Assembly (NCBI GenBank): GCA_903882285.1
Contig: CAIRWM010000080.1
Coordinates: 1-55,344 of the forward strand
Origin: an uncultured cyanobacterium
Lineage (GTDB): Bacteria; Cyanobacteriota; Cyanobacteriia; PCC-6307; Cyanobiaceae
Direction of reading: 5' to 3'
DNA length: 55,344 bases
The notes below the pieces were generated by a model, which made no database searches, had not been told where the DNA came from, and was given only the letters and a program-made list of their open reading frames with translations. Position 1 is the stretch's first letter. Every line of letters starts with the position of its first letter. Made by a program: the position numbers and the translations under genes. This document shows, piece after piece, positions 8,820 to 19,400 of this stretch.

Positions 8820-9046
8820 TCGCCTCCGGGCTCCAGCTGGTAGTCAGCCTGGAGCAGAAAGCGCATCAGCGCATCCTGAATCAGAGCCCGGCCAAGGGAT
8901 GGCTCCACAGTGAGTTCGCCGCGATCGAAGGCCCAGCGGAAACTCCACTGAAAGCCACCGGCCGTCACCTCCCCCTCAAGTAGGCAGGGGCGGAAGCTCT
9001 GGCGCAGCACCCGCAGCTGGGCGGTGGTGGAGGGGAGACGGCTCAT
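8789..9046 (-). CDS. DUF3146 family protein
   Basis: An 85-residue cyanobacterial protein. The sequence RPCLLEGEVTAGGFQWSFRWAF, followed by a Pro-rich turn and a helix ALMRFLLQADYQLEPGGDYAFTVRA, fits the DUF3146 family. Function unknown. It is the last gene of the psbH-tatA-pth-DUF3146 group on the minus strand, starting 5 bp after the pth stop, so it is likely cotranscribed. Confidence 0.8.
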   Translation of the reverse strand: MSRLPSTTAQLRVLRQSFRPCLLEGEVTAGGFQWSFRWAFDRGELTVEPSLGRALIQDALMRFLLQADYQLEPGGDYAFTVRASF

Positions 9047-9051
9047 CCCGC

Positions 9052-9660
9052 TCAGGATGCCGGGGAAGGGGGCCGAAAACCGTTCAGGCGGTTGCCGGCC
9101 CGCTCTAGGCCGACGCGGCGTAACAGCACGATACCCGCCACCACCTCCTCAAGCACGGCTTCCAGCACGAGCCGCTCCTCGGCGGCAAAGCGGCCGAGCA
9201 CATGGGAGATGGTGCGGGCGCGGCGCTCGGCAGGGTTCTCGGCCGGGGCGCCGATGCCGATGCGCAGCCGCGGAAAGGCCTGGGTGCCCAGATGCTGGAT
9301 CGTGCTGCGCAGGCCATTGTGGCCACCGGCACTGCCGCTGGCCCGCAGCCGCAGCCGACCGAGCGGCAGATCCATGTCGTCGACGAGCACCAGCAACTGG
9401 GCGGGCTCGAGCCGGAACCAGTCGAGGGCGGCACGGATCGCCCGGCCGCTCTCATTCATGTAGGTCTGGGGCATGAGCAGGCGCAGGCGCTGCTCACCGT
9501 GCCCGATCTCGGCCAGCTGACCCTGCAGACGTGCCTGGGCGCGGAAGCTGGCCCCTTCCGCCGCGGCCATGCGCTCCAGCACCATGAAGCCGACGTTGTG
9601 GCGGGTGTCGACGTAGCGGGCACCCGGATTACCGAGCCCCACGAGCAGTTGCAGATCCAC
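9052..9660 (-). CDS. pth: Peptidyl-tRNA hydrolase
   Basis: Releases tRNA from peptidyl-tRNA. Motifs: LLVGLGNPGARYVDTRHNVGF (catalytic His in TRHN), LLMPQTYMNESG, LLVLVDDMDLPLG and GSAGGHNGLRSTIQHLG. I chose the GTG at 9660, giving 202 residues and leaving 19 bp after the tatA stop. A longer frame back to 9810 would overlap tatA by 131 bp and adds a non-conserved basic segment. The C-terminal 30 residues (GNRLNGFRPP) are typical of the cyanobacterial enzyme. Confidence 0.93.
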   Translation of the reverse strand: MDLQLLVGLGNPGARYVDTRHNVGFMVLERMAAAEGASFRAQARLQGQLAEIGHGEQRLRLLMPQTYMNESGRAIRAALDWFRLEPAQLLVLVDDMDLPLGRLRLRASGSAGGHNGLRSTIQHLGTQAFPRLRIGIGAPAENPAERRARTISHVLGRFAAEERLVLEAVLEEVVAGIVLLRRVGLERAGNRLNGFRPPSPAS

Positions 9661-9679
9661 AACTTGACCAGGGAGCCGG

Positions 9680-10012
9680 TCAGCCGGCCGGAGCGTCGCC
9701 CTGCCCTTGGATCTCCCCTTGCCCTGAGACGTCACTGTGCCCTGCAGCCTGGGCGAGCAGGGAGGGCTCGGAGACAGAAGAGGCCGGGACAGCCGCCGTC
9801 GGATCGGCAACGGAATCAGCGATGGCCGCTGGGGTCTCGCTCTGGATGGCGCTGCGGAACTCCTGTTCGAATTCCTGGGAGGCCGATTGGAAGCCCTTGA
9901 GAGTGCGGCCCAGGGTCTTACCCAGCTCCGGCAACCGCTTGGGCCCGAAGACCAGCAGGCCGATGGCGGCGATGACCGCCATCTCGGGCAGTCCGATGCC
10001 GAAGATGTTCAT
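9680..10012 (-). CDS. tatA: Twin-arginine translocase subunit TatA/E
   Basis: Single-span subunit of the Tat protein-export pore. MNIFGIGLPEMAVIAAIGLLV forms the membrane helix, followed by FGPKRLPELGKTLGRTLKGF, the classic TatA hinge and amphipathic helix. The remaining 60 residues are acidic, Ala/Ser/Pro-rich and likely disordered. Total 110 residues. It lies between psbH and pth on the same strand. It may serve both plasma and thylakoid membranes, as in other cyanobacteria; that is known of the family, not seen here. Confidence 0.93.
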   Translation of the reverse strand: MNIFGIGLPEMAVIAAIGLLVFGPKRLPELGKTLGRTLKGFQSASQEFEQEFRSAIQSETPAAIADSVADPTAAVPASSVSEPSLLAQAAGHSDVSGQGEIQGQGDAPAG

Positions 10013-10040
10013 GGGGGAGGGGAGGGGAGCCCGGCGGCGC

Positions 10041-10241
10041 TCAGCCGACGCCGTTCCAATTGACAGTGATGCCTTCGAGCAGCAGCGACTTGTTATAGAG
10101 CTGCAGGATCACCAGCAGGAACACCAGGAACAGGGCCATGAAGATGCCCATCACAGGGGTGGTGCCCCAGCCGGGGACGACTTTGCCGTATTCGGAATTC
10201 AGGGGACGCAGGATGTCTCCCAGGCGGGTGCGTTGGGCCAT
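10041..10241 (-). CDS. psbH: Photosystem II protein PsbH
   Basis: 66-residue single-span photosystem II subunit. N-terminal [20 protein letters not shown] is followed by [12 protein letters not shown], highly conserved in PsbH, then a membrane helix of about residues 30-50 ([17 protein letters not shown]) and the short tail [10 protein letters not shown]. It is divergent from psbN across a 184-bp spacer that must carry both promoters, and leads the psbH-tatA-pth-DUF3146 gene group. Confidence 0.97.
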   Translation of the reverse strand: MAQRTRLGDILRPLNSEYGKVVPGWGTTPVMGIFMALFLVFLLVILQLYNKSLLLEGITVNWNGVG

Positions 10242-10425
10242 GGCAGCTCGTTCCTCTTGGCAGGCAGGAGATCGCGGGGATTACTGTAAGCGCCTTGCCG
10301 GCCATTCCGGGAGGAGCCGTCGAGACTTGTGACGCAAACCGGGCTGCCGTTCCCGCCACCCTGGGGCGCTGCGAAGCTCGCGTTCAGCGTCTCCCCATCC
10401 GCCCCGTCGTCCCATCCCTCGTCCC

Positions 10426-10575
10426 ATGGACCCCAGCAGCAGCACCTCCCCCGCCCTCTCGATTGCCCTTGCGGTGCTGGCTGTGCTGCTTGCCCTGACA
10501 GGCTTCGGTGTCTACACCGCCTTCGGACCGCCGTCGAAGAGCCTCACCGACCCCTTCGACGATCACGAGGACTGA
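10426..10575 (+). CDS. psbN: Photosystem II assembly protein PsbN
   Basis: 49-residue small membrane protein needed for photosystem II assembly or repair. Translation begins [20 protein letters not shown], then [18 protein letters not shown], and ends TDPFDDHED, which is the diagnostic PsbN C-terminus. One transmembrane helix spans about residues 10-32. It is divergent from psbH, the usual cyanobacterial and chloroplast arrangement. Its 3' end overlaps the convergent GH38 gene by 13 bp. Confidence 0.97.
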   Translation: MDPSSSTSPALSIALAVLAVLLALTGFGVYTAFGPPSKSLTDPFDDHED

Positions 10576-13500
10576 ACCACGACCGAGGCTCCGCCCCAGC
10601 GCAGCCGCCAGAACGCCAACTGCCAGGGAGCCAGATCCAGCAGGTCCGGCTGCCGATCCCCGGGAGGAAGAACCTGGCCGAGGCCATCAAGGCGCTCCAG
10701 CACCAGCCAGGGTGGGGGCAGGGTCAGACGGCGCCGGCAGGGGCCCTCGTTCTGAACGCTGAGCACCAAATCGGCGCCGCCCTCGGAGCCCTCCTCGGCG
10801 CTTCGAGTTCCACGCTCGGCCTGAGTGTCGCCAGGCCCCGGGGCCGCCAGCCGCAGTCCCACCAGCCGCAGGTCCTCGCCAAGGGCCGGAAAGCCCGGCC
10901 AGCCGGAGCCGGAAGGGGCCCCAGCGTTGGCCAGGCCGGCGGGCCGTACCCAGAGCGGCTCGCGCAGGCGCCGGGCCTGCTGCCCGACCTGGGCCGTCCG
11001 CCAGCCGGCGAGACAGGGGAGCAGGGCCAGCCGCTGCCGCTGCCAGCCGTTGTCGGCCCCGGGATCGGGCCAGGTAGGCGCCCGCAACAGGGAAACTCCA
11101 AGGCGCTGCGGCGTCGCCGAGATCCCCTGGGGTCCGTCGAGCAGCACCGCCAGGCCTGGGCCGCAGCCAGGGACCTCCAGCGCGCCCCCTGCCGCACCTG
11201 ATCCTGCGGCCGTCACGGAGGCCAGCCAGCTGATCGCCGGCACCTCCCAGCGCGCCTTTTCGCGGGCCGTGCGGGGCTCCGCCGGCCGCTCGATCACACC
11301 GCCGCTGGTGTCCGCGGCCCAGCGCACGGCCGGCCGGGCCAGGGGGATCTCCAGCCGCAGCAGCTCGTGGCGCTGGCGCCACTGCTGCGAGACCATCAGC
11401 TCCAGCCAGGGGCTACCGGCCAGCAAGCGCAGATCGAGGCGCACCGGACTGCCGCCGCAGCGGCCACGCCAGCGCCCATGGGCACAGAGCGGGCCCCGGG
11501 CCAGCCACTGCGGCCCCACCTGCCAGTCCCAGGGCAGGGGATGCTGGCGATAGTCCGCGGCGATGTCCCAGGCATCCCAGAACTCGCCGCGATCGGCCCA
11601 ACGCCGCCACTCCAGCGGACCCGCCAACTGGGGCGTGCCGGCGCGATCCCAAAGTTGCTCGAGGCCGAGCGGGCCGATCAGCGCCTGGATCAGCCCGTTG
11701 CCGAGGCGCCAGTGCCCGGCGCCGAGCTCCGGGGCCGGCGCGATGCTGACCGAATCGACCAGCGGCAGGGGCATGCTCGGCGGCGGAGCTCCCCGGGAGC
11801 CACGGCGGCGCAGGCCCAAGGCCCCCACCCCGGCTGCCAGCGGCAGCTGCAGCCAGACCCCCCCCTCCGGGGCGGCCTGGGACACCAGGGCACGCTCGCC
11901 AGCCGAATCGGCGGCGGCCAGCAGGCTCCACTGACCGGCGGGCAGGCGCAGACAGCGCACCTGGGCCGCCAGGGGCTGCAGCTGGGCCACCCACCAGCCA
12001 GTGGCCTCCCCGGATGGGGCCTGCGCGCCAGCGGCACTTCCCAGCGGTCCCAGGCCGGCAGCCAGGGCCCGGTCTCGCTGCCTCCCGGCCCGGCGGCGGG
12101 CGGCACGCCACTCGGGCTCGGCCTGCTCGAACACCTCGGGAATCGAGGTGCCGGGGAGGATGTCGTGGAACTGCTGGAACAGCAGCGGGCGCCAGTCAAT
12201 CCCAGCAGCCTCCGGGGTGGTCGAGGCGGGCGTCGCCGGGGCGGCATCCCTGGCGGCCGCCCGCTCCAGGGCCTGCGCCAGCTCGGCCTCGCGCAGCAGC
12301 CGCTCCAGCGTGCGGTTGTGGCGTTTCTGATCGGGCCGAGTGGTGGCACAGCCGCGGTGCAGCTCCAGGTAGAGCTCGTCGCGCCACACCGGCAGTTCGG
12401 CGGCCAGGGCCTCGAGCGGTTCGAGGAAGGCGCGCACACTGCCATGGCGCTGCGGCGCCGCCGCCGGCTGCTGCTGCCACAGGGCCAGCTGCTCCAGCAT
12501 CTCGGCGGTGGGGCCCCCGCCGTGATCGCCCACACCCGGGAGCCAGAGCACGTCGTCAACGCCGCTGCTGCGCTGCCAGCCCAGCCGGTGGCGCTCGATC
12601 GCCAGGGGATCGCCGTCGGTGCCGATCGGCGCCGTCATCAGGGCCAGCAGCTCGCTGCCACAGCGGCTGCGCCAGCGGAACAGGCGGTGGGGGAAGGGGT
12701 TGGTGGCGTTCCAGGCCAGCTTGTGGGTGAGGAACCAGCGCACTCCGGTGGCCGCCGCCACCGCCGGCAGCCCGGCGGCGAAGCCGAAGCTGTCCGGCAG
12801 CCAGGCCAGCTCATGGCGCCACTCCGGAAAGGCACGGCGGCTGTAGTGCTGGCCCTCCTGGAACTGGCGCAGCAGCGAGGGAGTGTCAATCAGTACACAG
12901 TCGCTCTCCACCCAGGGGCCATTGAGGGGCTCCCAGCGGCCGGCGCGCATGGCGGCGCGGATGCGGGCGAACAAGGCCGGTCGCTGCCGCTCCAGCCAGG
13001 CGTAGAGGGCGGGGGTGGAGTGGCCGAAGTGGAGCTGCGGGAAGCGCTTCATCAGCCCCAGGGTGGAGCTGAAGGTGCGCTCGGCCGCACGCCAGGTATC
13101 GGCCACCGGCCAGAGCCAGGCCAGATCGAGATGGGCATGGCCGAGCACCTGAACCGTGCCGGCCCCGGGCCCCTCAGGGCGCCCCTGCTCGGCCCGCAGC
13201 TGCGCCAGCGCGGCGATGGTGTCGGCCAGCAGGCCATCGGGATCGGCCGGGTCGAGCGGCTCGAGCTCCAGGCGGCTCTCGATCAGGGCGCCGTCGTCGT
13301 GGCGAGGGCTGCGTAACTCCAGCTCCAACTCCAGCGCCTCCCCCTGCCAGCAACGCCGCGGCAGCGGCCAGCGGCAGGCGGTGTCGAACAGATCCCCCGC
13401 ATGGACACGCTCGCCATCGACGCGCAGCTCGACGGCCTCGGCCCACCAGCGAAGGCAGAGACGGGCGACGGCCCGCTCAGGCCCCAGCTGGCGCCAGGCC

Positions 13501-13781
13501 GCCGGGAGCTCCAGGCGCCAGCGCAGTCGGCGCGTCTGAGCGCCGCGGGGCCAGATGATCAGGCCACGGGCAGCCCAGTCGGGGCGATGCTGGCGGCCCC
13601 AGGCATCGCCGAGGGCCGGGGGTGCCGTGGGATCATCGCCGCCCTCGGGCGCCGCGAAGCGCCACAGGGGCTGAAGATCGAGCCATCCTCGCAGGGGGGA
13701 ACGTGAATGAATCGTTTCAATCCGGGCAGGAACGTCCTGCTGCTGGCCCTCCGGCATCGTTGATGGCCATCCAAGCCCCAT
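10563..13781 (-). CDS. Glycoside hydrolase family 38 alpha-mannosidase
   Basis: A 1072-residue retaining alpha-mannosidase homolog. The N-terminal half holds GH38 marks: [16 protein letters not shown] (zinc-binding His and Asp, near residue 213), [25 protein letters not shown], and [19 protein letters not shown] with the likely nucleophile Asp, then [16 protein letters not shown]. The C-terminal half is the beta-sandwich region ([20 protein letters not shown]). No signal peptide is evident, so it is probably cytoplasmic. The start could be the ATG at 13757. It sits between psbN and psbI. Substrate is unknown; stored or imported manno-glycans are a guess. Confidence 0.9.
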   Translation of the reverse strand: MGLGWPSTMPEGQQQDVPARIETIHSRSPLRGWLDLQPLWRFAAPEGGDDPTAPPALGDAWGRQHRPDWAARGLIIWPRGAQTRRLRWRLELPAAWRQLGPERAVARLCLRWWAEAVELRVDGERVHAGDLFDTACRWPLPRRCWQGEALELELELRSPRHDDGALIESRLELEPLDPADPDGLLADTIAALAQLRAEQGRPEGPGAGTVQVLGHAHLDLAWLWPVADTWRAAERTFSSTLGLMKRFPQLHFGHSTPALYAWLERQRPALFARIRAAMRAGRWEPLNGPWVESDCVLIDTPSLLRQFQEGQHYSRRAFPEWRHELAWLPDSFGFAAGLPAVAAATGVRWFLTHKLAWNATNPFPHRLFRWRSRCGSELLALMTAPIGTDGDPLAIERHRLGWQRSSGVDDVLWLPGVGDHGGGPTAEMLEQLALWQQQPAAAPQRHGSVRAFLEPLEALAAELPVWRDELYLELHRGCATTRPDQKRHNRTLERLLREAELAQALERAAARDAAPATPASTTPEAAGIDWRPLLFQQFHDILPGTSIPEVFEQAEPEWRAARRRAGRQRDRALAAGLGPLGSAAGAQAPSGEATGWWVAQLQPLAAQVRCLRLPAGQWSLLAAADSAGERALVSQAAPEGGVWLQLPLAAGVGALGLRRRGSRGAPPPSMPLPLVDSVSIAPAPELGAGHWRLGNGLIQALIGPLGLEQLWDRAGTPQLAGPLEWRRWADRGEFWDAWDIAADYRQHPLPWDWQVGPQWLARGPLCAHGRWRGRCGGSPVRLDLRLLAGSPWLELMVSQQWRQRHELLRLEIPLARPAVRWAADTSGGVIERPAEPRTAREKARWEVPAISWLASVTAAGSGAAGGALEVPGCGPGLAVLLDGPQGISATPQRLGVSLLRAPTWPDPGADNGWQRQRLALLPCLAGWRTAQVGQQARRLREPLWVRPAGLANAGAPSGSGWPGFPALGEDLRLVGLRLAAPGPGDTQAERGTRSAEEGSEGGADLVLSVQNEGPCRRRLTLPPPWLVLERLDGLGQVLPPGDRQPDLLDLAPWQLAFWRLRWGGASVVVQSS

Positions 13782-13856
13782 AGGATGATGCGGCTGCCGC
13801 CGGGTCGTTGAGACCCGCCCCGGCGCCTGTCACTCCCTGTCACCCGCCGGACAGCC

Positions 13857-13976
13857 ATGCTCGCTCTCAAGATCTCGGTCTATTCGGTCGTTTTCTTCTT
13901 CATCGGGATCTTCGTGTTCGGCTTCCTGGCCAGCGATCCCAGCCGCACCCCCAGCCGCAAGGACCTGGAGGACTGA
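13857..13976 (+). CDS. psbI: Photosystem II reaction centre protein PsbI
   Basis: 39-residue PSII core subunit: [20 protein letters not shown] as the membrane helix, then [16 protein letters not shown] and a short acidic end LED. This is the standard PsbI sequence. The gene is divergent from the GH38 gene and lies 58 bp before the LptD-like gene on the same strand. Confidence 0.96.
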   Translation: MLALKISVYSVVFFFIGIFVFGFLASDPSRTPSRKDLED

Positions 13977-14034
13977 GTCCGCTCGCTTCCCGCCCGCTGA
14001 TCCGTCCGGCCCCGCCGCCGTTCGCCTCACTCCC

Positions 14035-17000
14035 ATGGGAGGATCGGCCGCGTTTCGCCCCTTCCGGCTGCCTGTGCTGCGTATCGCCCGGACAGTCCGA
14101 AGGGTTTCCACCTTCGCCGGGATCGGCGCCTTTGGCACTCTGGCGCTGATGGTCGAGCCGGCCCGCGCCGGCAACCTGGCCGAACCGCCGGTCGCCCCCG
14201 CCCCAAGCCATCTCCTGGCTCTGGTGCAACCCCCTCCGCTGCCGCCCATTGCGCCTCCGCTGCAGGAGCCGCTGCAGCCCACGCGGCTTGCACCAGACGT
14301 CGACCCCTTCGCGCCGGACCCGGAGGCTGGCGGCGAGCTCCCATCCCGCCCGGTTCTCAAGCCTGCAGCGGCGACCACAACGCCGCCCCCCACGGCCGCC
14401 GGAGCCCCAACCACCCCGGCGGCGCCGATCGAGCTGGAGCTGAGCGCTGACAGCCAGGGCTACGACTCTCAGCTGCGGCGCTTCGTGGGCACGGGCAATG
14501 TCTCGGCCCGGATCGCCGGTGCGCGGCTGCTCGCCGACCGGATCGAAGTCGACACCGAATCGCGCACCTTCTACGCCTTCGGCCGGGTGCGCTTCCAGCG
14601 GGGTCTCCAGTACCTGCAGGCCGGCCGGCTGCGCTACAGCCTGCTGGAGGGCACGGGCGAAATGCAGGACGTCTACGGCGTGCTCGACCTCGACGGCAGC
14701 CAGAGCGACTTCGACCTGGCCGCCATGCCGGCGGCGCCGCTGCCGCCGGCCGAGCCGATCAGCTGCACACCCGACATCCCACCGCCAGGAGACTGGCATC
14801 CCTACCCCTGGGCCGTCACCACCTGGGCCGGCCAGATGTTCGCCGCCAACTTCGGCAACACCTTCCTGTTCAAGGGGGACTTCCGGCCCGAATACCTGGT
14901 GGGCATCGGGCTGCAGCGTCGCCTGATCAACGCCGGCCCCTTCGCCCTCGAACTCGACACCAACCTGCTGGGCCACCGGGCCACCCAGCAGCCCGGTGGC
15001 CCCTTCAACCAGGCCGTGCCCTTCGCCGACACCCCGTCCCAGACCTTCACCGACATGACCATCGGCATCGGCGGACGCCTTTGGCTGCAGCCGTGGCTGA
15101 GCGTCTACTTCGTGGAGGGCGTCAGCCTGCTGAGCGAAAACAGCAATTACGAGAAGAGCTTCCGCCAGAACTACAGCACCTTCCTCAACTACATGGCCTT
15201 TGAGGTGGAGGCGCTCGTCTCACCGCAGTGGTCGGCGGTGGGCCGCATCCACCACCGCTCCGGGGCCTACGGCACCTACAGCGGCGTCAGCGAGGGCAGC
15301 AATGCCTACCTGGTGGGCCTGCGCTACCGCTGGGGACAGTCGAAACCGCCGCGCTCCTCGCTGGAACTGCCGCCGCCCCAGGGCTGCCCGGGCGCCGAGG
15401 CCTCCGGCAGCGAGGAGCCCGAGGGCCTGGCCCAGCAGCTCGAAGTCGTGACGATGGGACCGCGCCGCCTGGCCGGCGCTGCGCCCGCAACAACGCCAGC
15501 GACAACGCCGACCACGTCGCCGACGACGAGGCCAGCCACCAGCTCCCCGCCGCCGCGGGGCAACACCTGGGCCGTGGCGCGGGAACAGGAGCGGCTGCGC
15601 CGCGAGGCGATCGCCCGCATCGATCAGCGCGTCAGCGATGTCCAGTACCAGCAGAGCCTGGTCGCAGAGCGCCGGCGCGGCTTCCCCAACCAGTCCACCA
15701 CCACGGACACCGCCAACGCCTATGGCGGCATCCGTCCGGGCCAGCTCAGCAGCCTCACGACAGCGAGCAACAAGCAACTGGTGCGCGGCACGATCAGCCG
15801 CTGGCGCGTCCAGGCCCGGCGCCTGCGCTTCACACCCACCACCCTCACCGCCGACCGGATGGGCTTCAGCAACGATCCCTTCACCCCGGCCCAGGCCTGG
15901 ATGGACTCGGAGAACGTAGTCGCCACGCTCCAACCCAACGGCGACACCGTGATCAAGTCCGACCGCAACCATGTCCGTCTGGAGGACCGCCTGCCGATTG
16001 CGGTGAGCCGCAGCACGCGCATCCAGAAACAGGAGGAGATCGACAACCGCTGGGTGCTCGGCTACGACCTGGAGGACCGGGACGGCTACTACACCGGGTA
16101 CGACTTCAAGATCCCGATCGGCCGCAAGGGCCAGCTCACGATCCAGCCCCAGTTCCTGGCCCAGCGGGCAATCAACAACAGCACCGACGTCTACCCGCTG
16201 CCCAACCAGTCGGTGGGGTCACCGCCGGTGACCCAGCCGGCCACCACGAGCGATCTGTTCGGCCTCGATGCCAAGCTCACCTCCCCCTTCCTGGGCTTCG
16301 ACAGCAACGCCCGGCTGGAGATGTCGACGTTCAACCCCGACAACCTCGCCGACGGCACCCGCAGCTTGGGCGACCTGGCCCGCAACGTCGACCTGCCGCT
16401 GCTGGGGCCGAGCACCCTGCGCCTGTTCGGTGCCTACCGCTTCCGCACCTGGAACGGCTCCCTGGGGGAGCAGGACGTCTACACCGCCTACGGCACATCC
16501 CTGGAGGATCAAGGCATCCTGCCCAACTGGGGCCGCCTGAGCAACAGCTACTTCTGGCGTTTTGGCGTCGGCAACTACCAGGCCACCTCCTTCGACAGCA
16601 CCAACCTCAGCGATCTCTGGCGCGGCAATGCCATCGGCTCACTCAACTCCAGCCTGCCGATCTGGACCGGCAAGCCGGCCGCGCTCACGCCCCAGCAGGC
16701 CTACCTGAATTCCGCCGTGCCGGTGGTGCCTGGCCTCACCCTGAACACCAACCTGCTCGGCAGCCTCGCCTACTACGGCAACGGCACGAACCAGAACACC
16801 CTCAGCCTGTCCGGTGGCCCCACGCTCACCCTGGGCCATTTCGTGCGGCCGTTCTTCGATTTCACCCAGCTCACCATCACCGGCGGAGGCACCCTGCGGC
16901 AGGGCCTCAGCCCACTCTCCTTCGACCGGGCCGTAGATCTGGGCACCCTGGGCATCGGCCTGACCCAGCAGCTGGTCGGTCCCTTGGTGTTCAGCGGCGG

Positions 17001-17226
17001 CATCGGCCTCAACGTCGATCCCAAGTCGGAGTTCTACGGCGATGTCACCGGGTCCTATGTGGAACTGCGCTGGCAGCGCCGCGCCTACGAGATCGGGATT
17101 TATTACAGCCCCTATGACGGCCTGGGCGGCGTGCGCATCAAGCTCAACGACTTCAACTTCAAGGGCACCGGGGTCCCGTTCGTGCCCTACCACCCCAGCC
17201 ATGGGGTCCTGAACCGGCCCTTCTGA
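14035..17226 (+). CDS. DUF3769 / LptD-like outer-membrane protein
   Basis: A 1063-residue envelope protein. Residues 1-46 look like a Sec signal peptide ending near PARAG. After a Pro-rich linker (residues 47-140), an OstA/LptA-like jellyroll segment contains FVGTGNVSARIAGARLLADRIEVD. The rest is rich in alternating aromatic and polar strands with many Asn/Tyr/Gly (for example GTGVPFVPYHPSHGV at the end), as in an outer-membrane beta barrel. A second Thr/Pro-rich linker occurs near residues 480-510. Cyanobacterial LptD equivalents carry DUF3769, so a role in lipopolysaccharide insertion is likely. It converges with leuD. Confidence 0.85.
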   Translation: MGGSAAFRPFRLPVLRIARTVRRVSTFAGIGAFGTLALMVEPARAGNLAEPPVAPAPSHLLALVQPPPLPPIAPPLQEPLQPTRLAPDVDPFAPDPEAGGELPSRPVLKPAAATTTPPPTAAGAPTTPAAPIELELSADSQGYDSQLRRFVGTGNVSARIAGARLLADRIEVDTESRTFYAFGRVRFQRGLQYLQAGRLRYSLLEGTGEMQDVYGVLDLDGSQSDFDLAAMPAAPLPPAEPISCTPDIPPPGDWHPYPWAVTTWAGQMFAANFGNTFLFKGDFRPEYLVGIGLQRRLINAGPFALELDTNLLGHRATQQPGGPFNQAVPFADTPSQTFTDMTIGIGGRLWLQPWLSVYFVEGVSLLSENSNYEKSFRQNYSTFLNYMAFEVEALVSPQWSAVGRIHHRSGAYGTYSGVSEGSNAYLVGLRYRWGQSKPPRSSLELPPPQGCPGAEASGSEEPEGLAQQLEVVTMGPRRLAGAAPATTPATTPTTSPTTRPATSSPPPRGNTWAVAREQERLRREAIARIDQRVSDVQYQQSLVAERRRGFPNQSTTTDTANAYGGIRPGQLSSLTTASNKQLVRGTISRWRVQARRLRFTPTTLTADRMGFSNDPFTPAQAWMDSENVVATLQPNGDTVIKSDRNHVRLEDRLPIAVSRSTRIQKQEEIDNRWVLGYDLEDRDGYYTGYDFKIPIGRKGQLTIQPQFLAQRAINNSTDVYPLPNQSVGSPPVTQPATTSDLFGLDAKLTSPFLGFDSNARLEMSTFNPDNLADGTRSLGDLARNVDLPLLGPSTLRLFGAYRFRTWNGSLGEQDVYTAYGTSLEDQGILPNWGRLSNSYFWRFGVGNYQATSFDSTNLSDLWRGNAIGSLNSSLPIWTGKPAALTPQQAYLNSAVPVVPGLTLNTNLLGSLAYYGNGTNQNTLSLSGGPTLTLGHFVRPFFDFTQLTITGGGTLRQGLSPLSFDRAVDLGTLGIGLTQQLVGPLVFSGGIGLNVDPKSEFYGDVTGSYVELRWQRRAYEIGIYYSPYDGLGGVRIKLNDFNFKGTGVPFVPYHPSHGVLNRPF

Positions 17227-17254
17227 GACGACGGCTGGATCAGCAGCAGCACTC

Positions 17255-17280
17255 CCGCACCCCGTCTGAATCAGGCGGGG
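17255..17280. terminator. Possible bidirectional terminator between the LptD-like gene and leuD
   Basis: A GC hairpin with arms CCCCGTCT (17260-17267) and AGGCGGGG (17273-17280), one G-T pair and a 5-nt loop. It lies between convergent genes and overlaps the leuD stop codon. There is no clear T-tract, so terminator function is uncertain. Confidence 0.35.
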
Positions 17281-17918
17281 AACCCCGCCAGGTAGGGAAG
17301 GCGGCCGGCCGTGGTCCGCAGCTCGCTGTCGTGGGCCACCAGCTGGCCGGTGCCATCCCACTGGCCGCTCACCAGCATGCGGTGAGGTCCCTCGGCCAGC
17401 TGCAGCGTCCAGAAGGGGGCCTCGCCACCGGCAGCACCAGCCTCGCCACCGCTGGCCCGCAGCTCCAGCGCCTCTAGATCGAGCTCCAACTCCTGCTCGG
17501 GATGGGCTGCCACGAAGGCCTGCAGCGCCTTGGCCTCGTCGTGGCCGAGGCCAAGGCAGGGAATGCCCATCGCCAGGCAGTTGCCGAAGAAGATCTCCGA
17601 GAAGCTCTCGCCGATCACCGCCCGGATGCCCCAGCGCATCAGCGCCTGGGGAGCGTGTTCACGGCTGGAGCCGCAGCCGAAGTTGCGGTTCACCACCAGC
17701 AGCACCGCGCCTTGGTGCTCGGGGCGATCGAAGGGATGGCGGCCGGCGAGCTCGGCGCGATCATCCGCGAAGGCCCCCGCCGCCAGCCCCTCGAAGCTGA
17801 CGCACTTGAGGAAGCGGGCCGGGATGATCCGGTCGGTGTCGATGTCGTCACCGACCACGGCGACGGTCCGGCCGCGGCAGGAACGGATCGGGCCGGTGGG
17901 AAACGGCGTGGAGCTCAT
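17271..17918 (-). CDS. leuD: 3-isopropylmalate dehydratase small subunit
   Basis: Small subunit of isopropylmalate isomerase in leucine synthesis. 215 residues. Motifs: [18 protein letters not shown] near the N-terminus, [21 protein letters not shown] and [17 protein letters not shown]. The ATG at 17918 overlaps the leuC stop as ATGA, which fixes the start and implies translational coupling. The downstream end meets the convergent LptD-like gene. Confidence 0.96.
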   Translation of the reverse strand: MSSTPFPTGPIRSCRGRTVAVVGDDIDTDRIIPARFLKCVSFEGLAAGAFADDRAELAGRHPFDRPEHQGAVLLVVNRNFGCGSSREHAPQALMRWGIRAVIGESFSEIFFGNCLAMGIPCLGLGHDEAKALQAFVAAHPEQELELDLEALELRASGGEAGAAGGEAPFWTLQLAEGPHRMLVSGQWDGTGQLVAHDSELRTTAGRLPYLAGFPA

Positions 17919-19345
17919 CGGCTGCTGGGGGTGGAGGGGGTGTCGAGCAGGGTGCGCACATCGGTGACGTGACCAGCAATCGCCGCCGCCGCCACCATGG
18001 CCGGACTCATCAACAGCGTGCGGCCACTGGCGGAGCCCTGGCGGCCCTTGAAATTGCGATTGGAGGAGCTGGCACTGATCTGCCGACCCTCGAGACGGTC
18101 GGGATTCATCGCCAGACACATCGAACAGCCGGGCTCGCGCCACTCGAAACCGGCGCTGCGGAAGATGGCATCGAGTCCCTCGGCCTCGGCGGCCGCCGCC
18201 ACCTGCTCGGAGCCCGGCACCACAAAGGCCTTCAGACCGGCCGCGACCTGGCGGCCGCGGGCCACGGCGGCGGCGGCCCGCAGATCGCTGAGGCGGCCGT
18301 TGGTGCAGCTGCCGATGAAGCAGACATCCACTGGCACCCCGGCGATCGGCGACCCCGGCTGCAGGTCCATGTAGCGGTAGGCCTCCTGAGCGATCGGCCG
18401 CTCCTCGGGGTCGAGCTGCTCGGGGGTGGGCACCATCTCGTCGATGCCGATGCCCTGGCCGGGCGTGATGCCCCAGGTGACAGTCGGGGCGATCGTGCCG
18501 GCGTCAAAGAGCACCTCGTCGTCGAAGACGGCCTCCGGACCACTGGTCAAAGAGCTCCACCAGGCGACGGCGCGCTCCCAGGCCTCGCCGCAGGGAGCGT
18601 GGGGCCGGCCTTGGAGATAGGCGAAGGTGGTGGTGTCGGGATTGACATAGCCACAGCGGGCGCCGCCCTCGATCGCCATGTTGCAGAGGGTCATGCGCTC
18701 CTCCATCGAGAGTGCCGCGATCGCCGGACCGGCGAACTCATAGGCATAGCCCACGCCGCCCTTGACCCCGAGCACGCGGATCACATGCAGGATCAGATCC
18801 TTGGCCGCGACGCCGTTGGCAAGACTGCCGTTGACCAGGATGCGCCGCACCTTGAGCTTGTTCATCGCCAGGCTCTGACTCGCGAGCACATCACGCACCT
18901 GGCTGGTGCCGATGCCGAAGGCGATCGCTCCGAAGGCCCCGTGGGTGGAGGTGTGGGAGTCGCCGCAGGCGACCGTCATGCCCGGCTGGGTGAGGCCCAG
19001 CTCGGGGGCGATCACGTGCACGATCCCCTGGCGGCCGCTGCCCAGACCGTGCAGGGTGATGCCGTGCTCGCTGCAGTTGCGCTCCAGCGTGGAGAGCATC
19101 TCCTCAGCGAGTGGATCGGCGAAGGGACGCGCCTGGGAGGTGGTTGGCACGATGTGGTCCACCGTGGCGACGGTGCGCTCGGGATGGCGCACGCCCAGGC
19201 CCAGATCGCTGAGGGCGGCGAAAGCCTGGGGGCTGGTGACCTCGTGGATCAGGTGCAGCCCGATGAACAGCTGGGTGGAGCCACCGGGCAGCTGGGCGAC
19301 CTTGTGCAGCTCCCAGACCTTGTCGTAGAGGGTGCCGGCGCTCAC
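17915..19345 (-). CDS. leuC: 3-isopropylmalate dehydratase large subunit
   Basis: Large, aconitase-like subunit of isopropylmalate isomerase. 476 residues. Visible marks: [29 protein letters not shown], and iron-sulfur cysteines in [17 protein letters not shown] and in [12 protein letters not shown]. Ends [19 protein letters not shown], typical of LeuC. It is cotranscribed with leuD by a 4-bp overlap. Confidence 0.97.
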   Translation of the reverse strand: MSAGTLYDKVWELHKVAQLPGGSTQLFIGLHLIHEVTSPQAFAALSDLGLGVRHPERTVATVDHIVPTTSQARPFADPLAEEMLSTLERNCSEHGITLHGLGSGRQGIVHVIAPELGLTQPGMTVACGDSHTSTHGAFGAIAFGIGTSQVRDVLASQSLAMNKLKVRRILVNGSLANGVAAKDLILHVIRVLGVKGGVGYAYEFAGPAIAALSMEERMTLCNMAIEGGARCGYVNPDTTTFAYLQGRPHAPCGEAWERAVAWWSSLTSGPEAVFDDEVLFDAGTIAPTVTWGITPGQGIGIDEMVPTPEQLDPEERPIAQEAYRYMDLQPGSPIAGVPVDVCFIGSCTNGRLSDLRAAAAVARGRQVAAGLKAFVVPGSEQVAAAAEAEGLDAIFRSAGFEWREPGCSMCLAMNPDRLEGRQISASSSNRNFKGRQGSASGRTLLMSPAMVAAAAIAGHVTDVRTLLDTPSTPSSR

Positions 19346-19400
19346 GCGGAAGCCAAGAAAATAAGACTCAACAGCCTAGGAGTCGGACGACCGGCTGGCC

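Noticed and set aside
9661-9810. Longer pth gene starting at 9810
   Set aside because: It would overlap tatA by 131 bp and adds a basic non-conserved leader; the GTG at 9660 matches the family start.
11367-13316. A 649-codon open frame on the plus strand opposite the alpha-mannosidase gene
   Set aside because: Its translation is Gln/Gly/Arg-rich without motifs, and GH38 catalytic motifs lie on the other strand. Long antisense frames are expected at this G+C content.
15228-17117. A 629-codon second frame on the plus strand inside the LptD-like gene
   Set aside because: Low-complexity His/Pro/Gln translation, nested in a gene with signal peptide and beta-barrel features.
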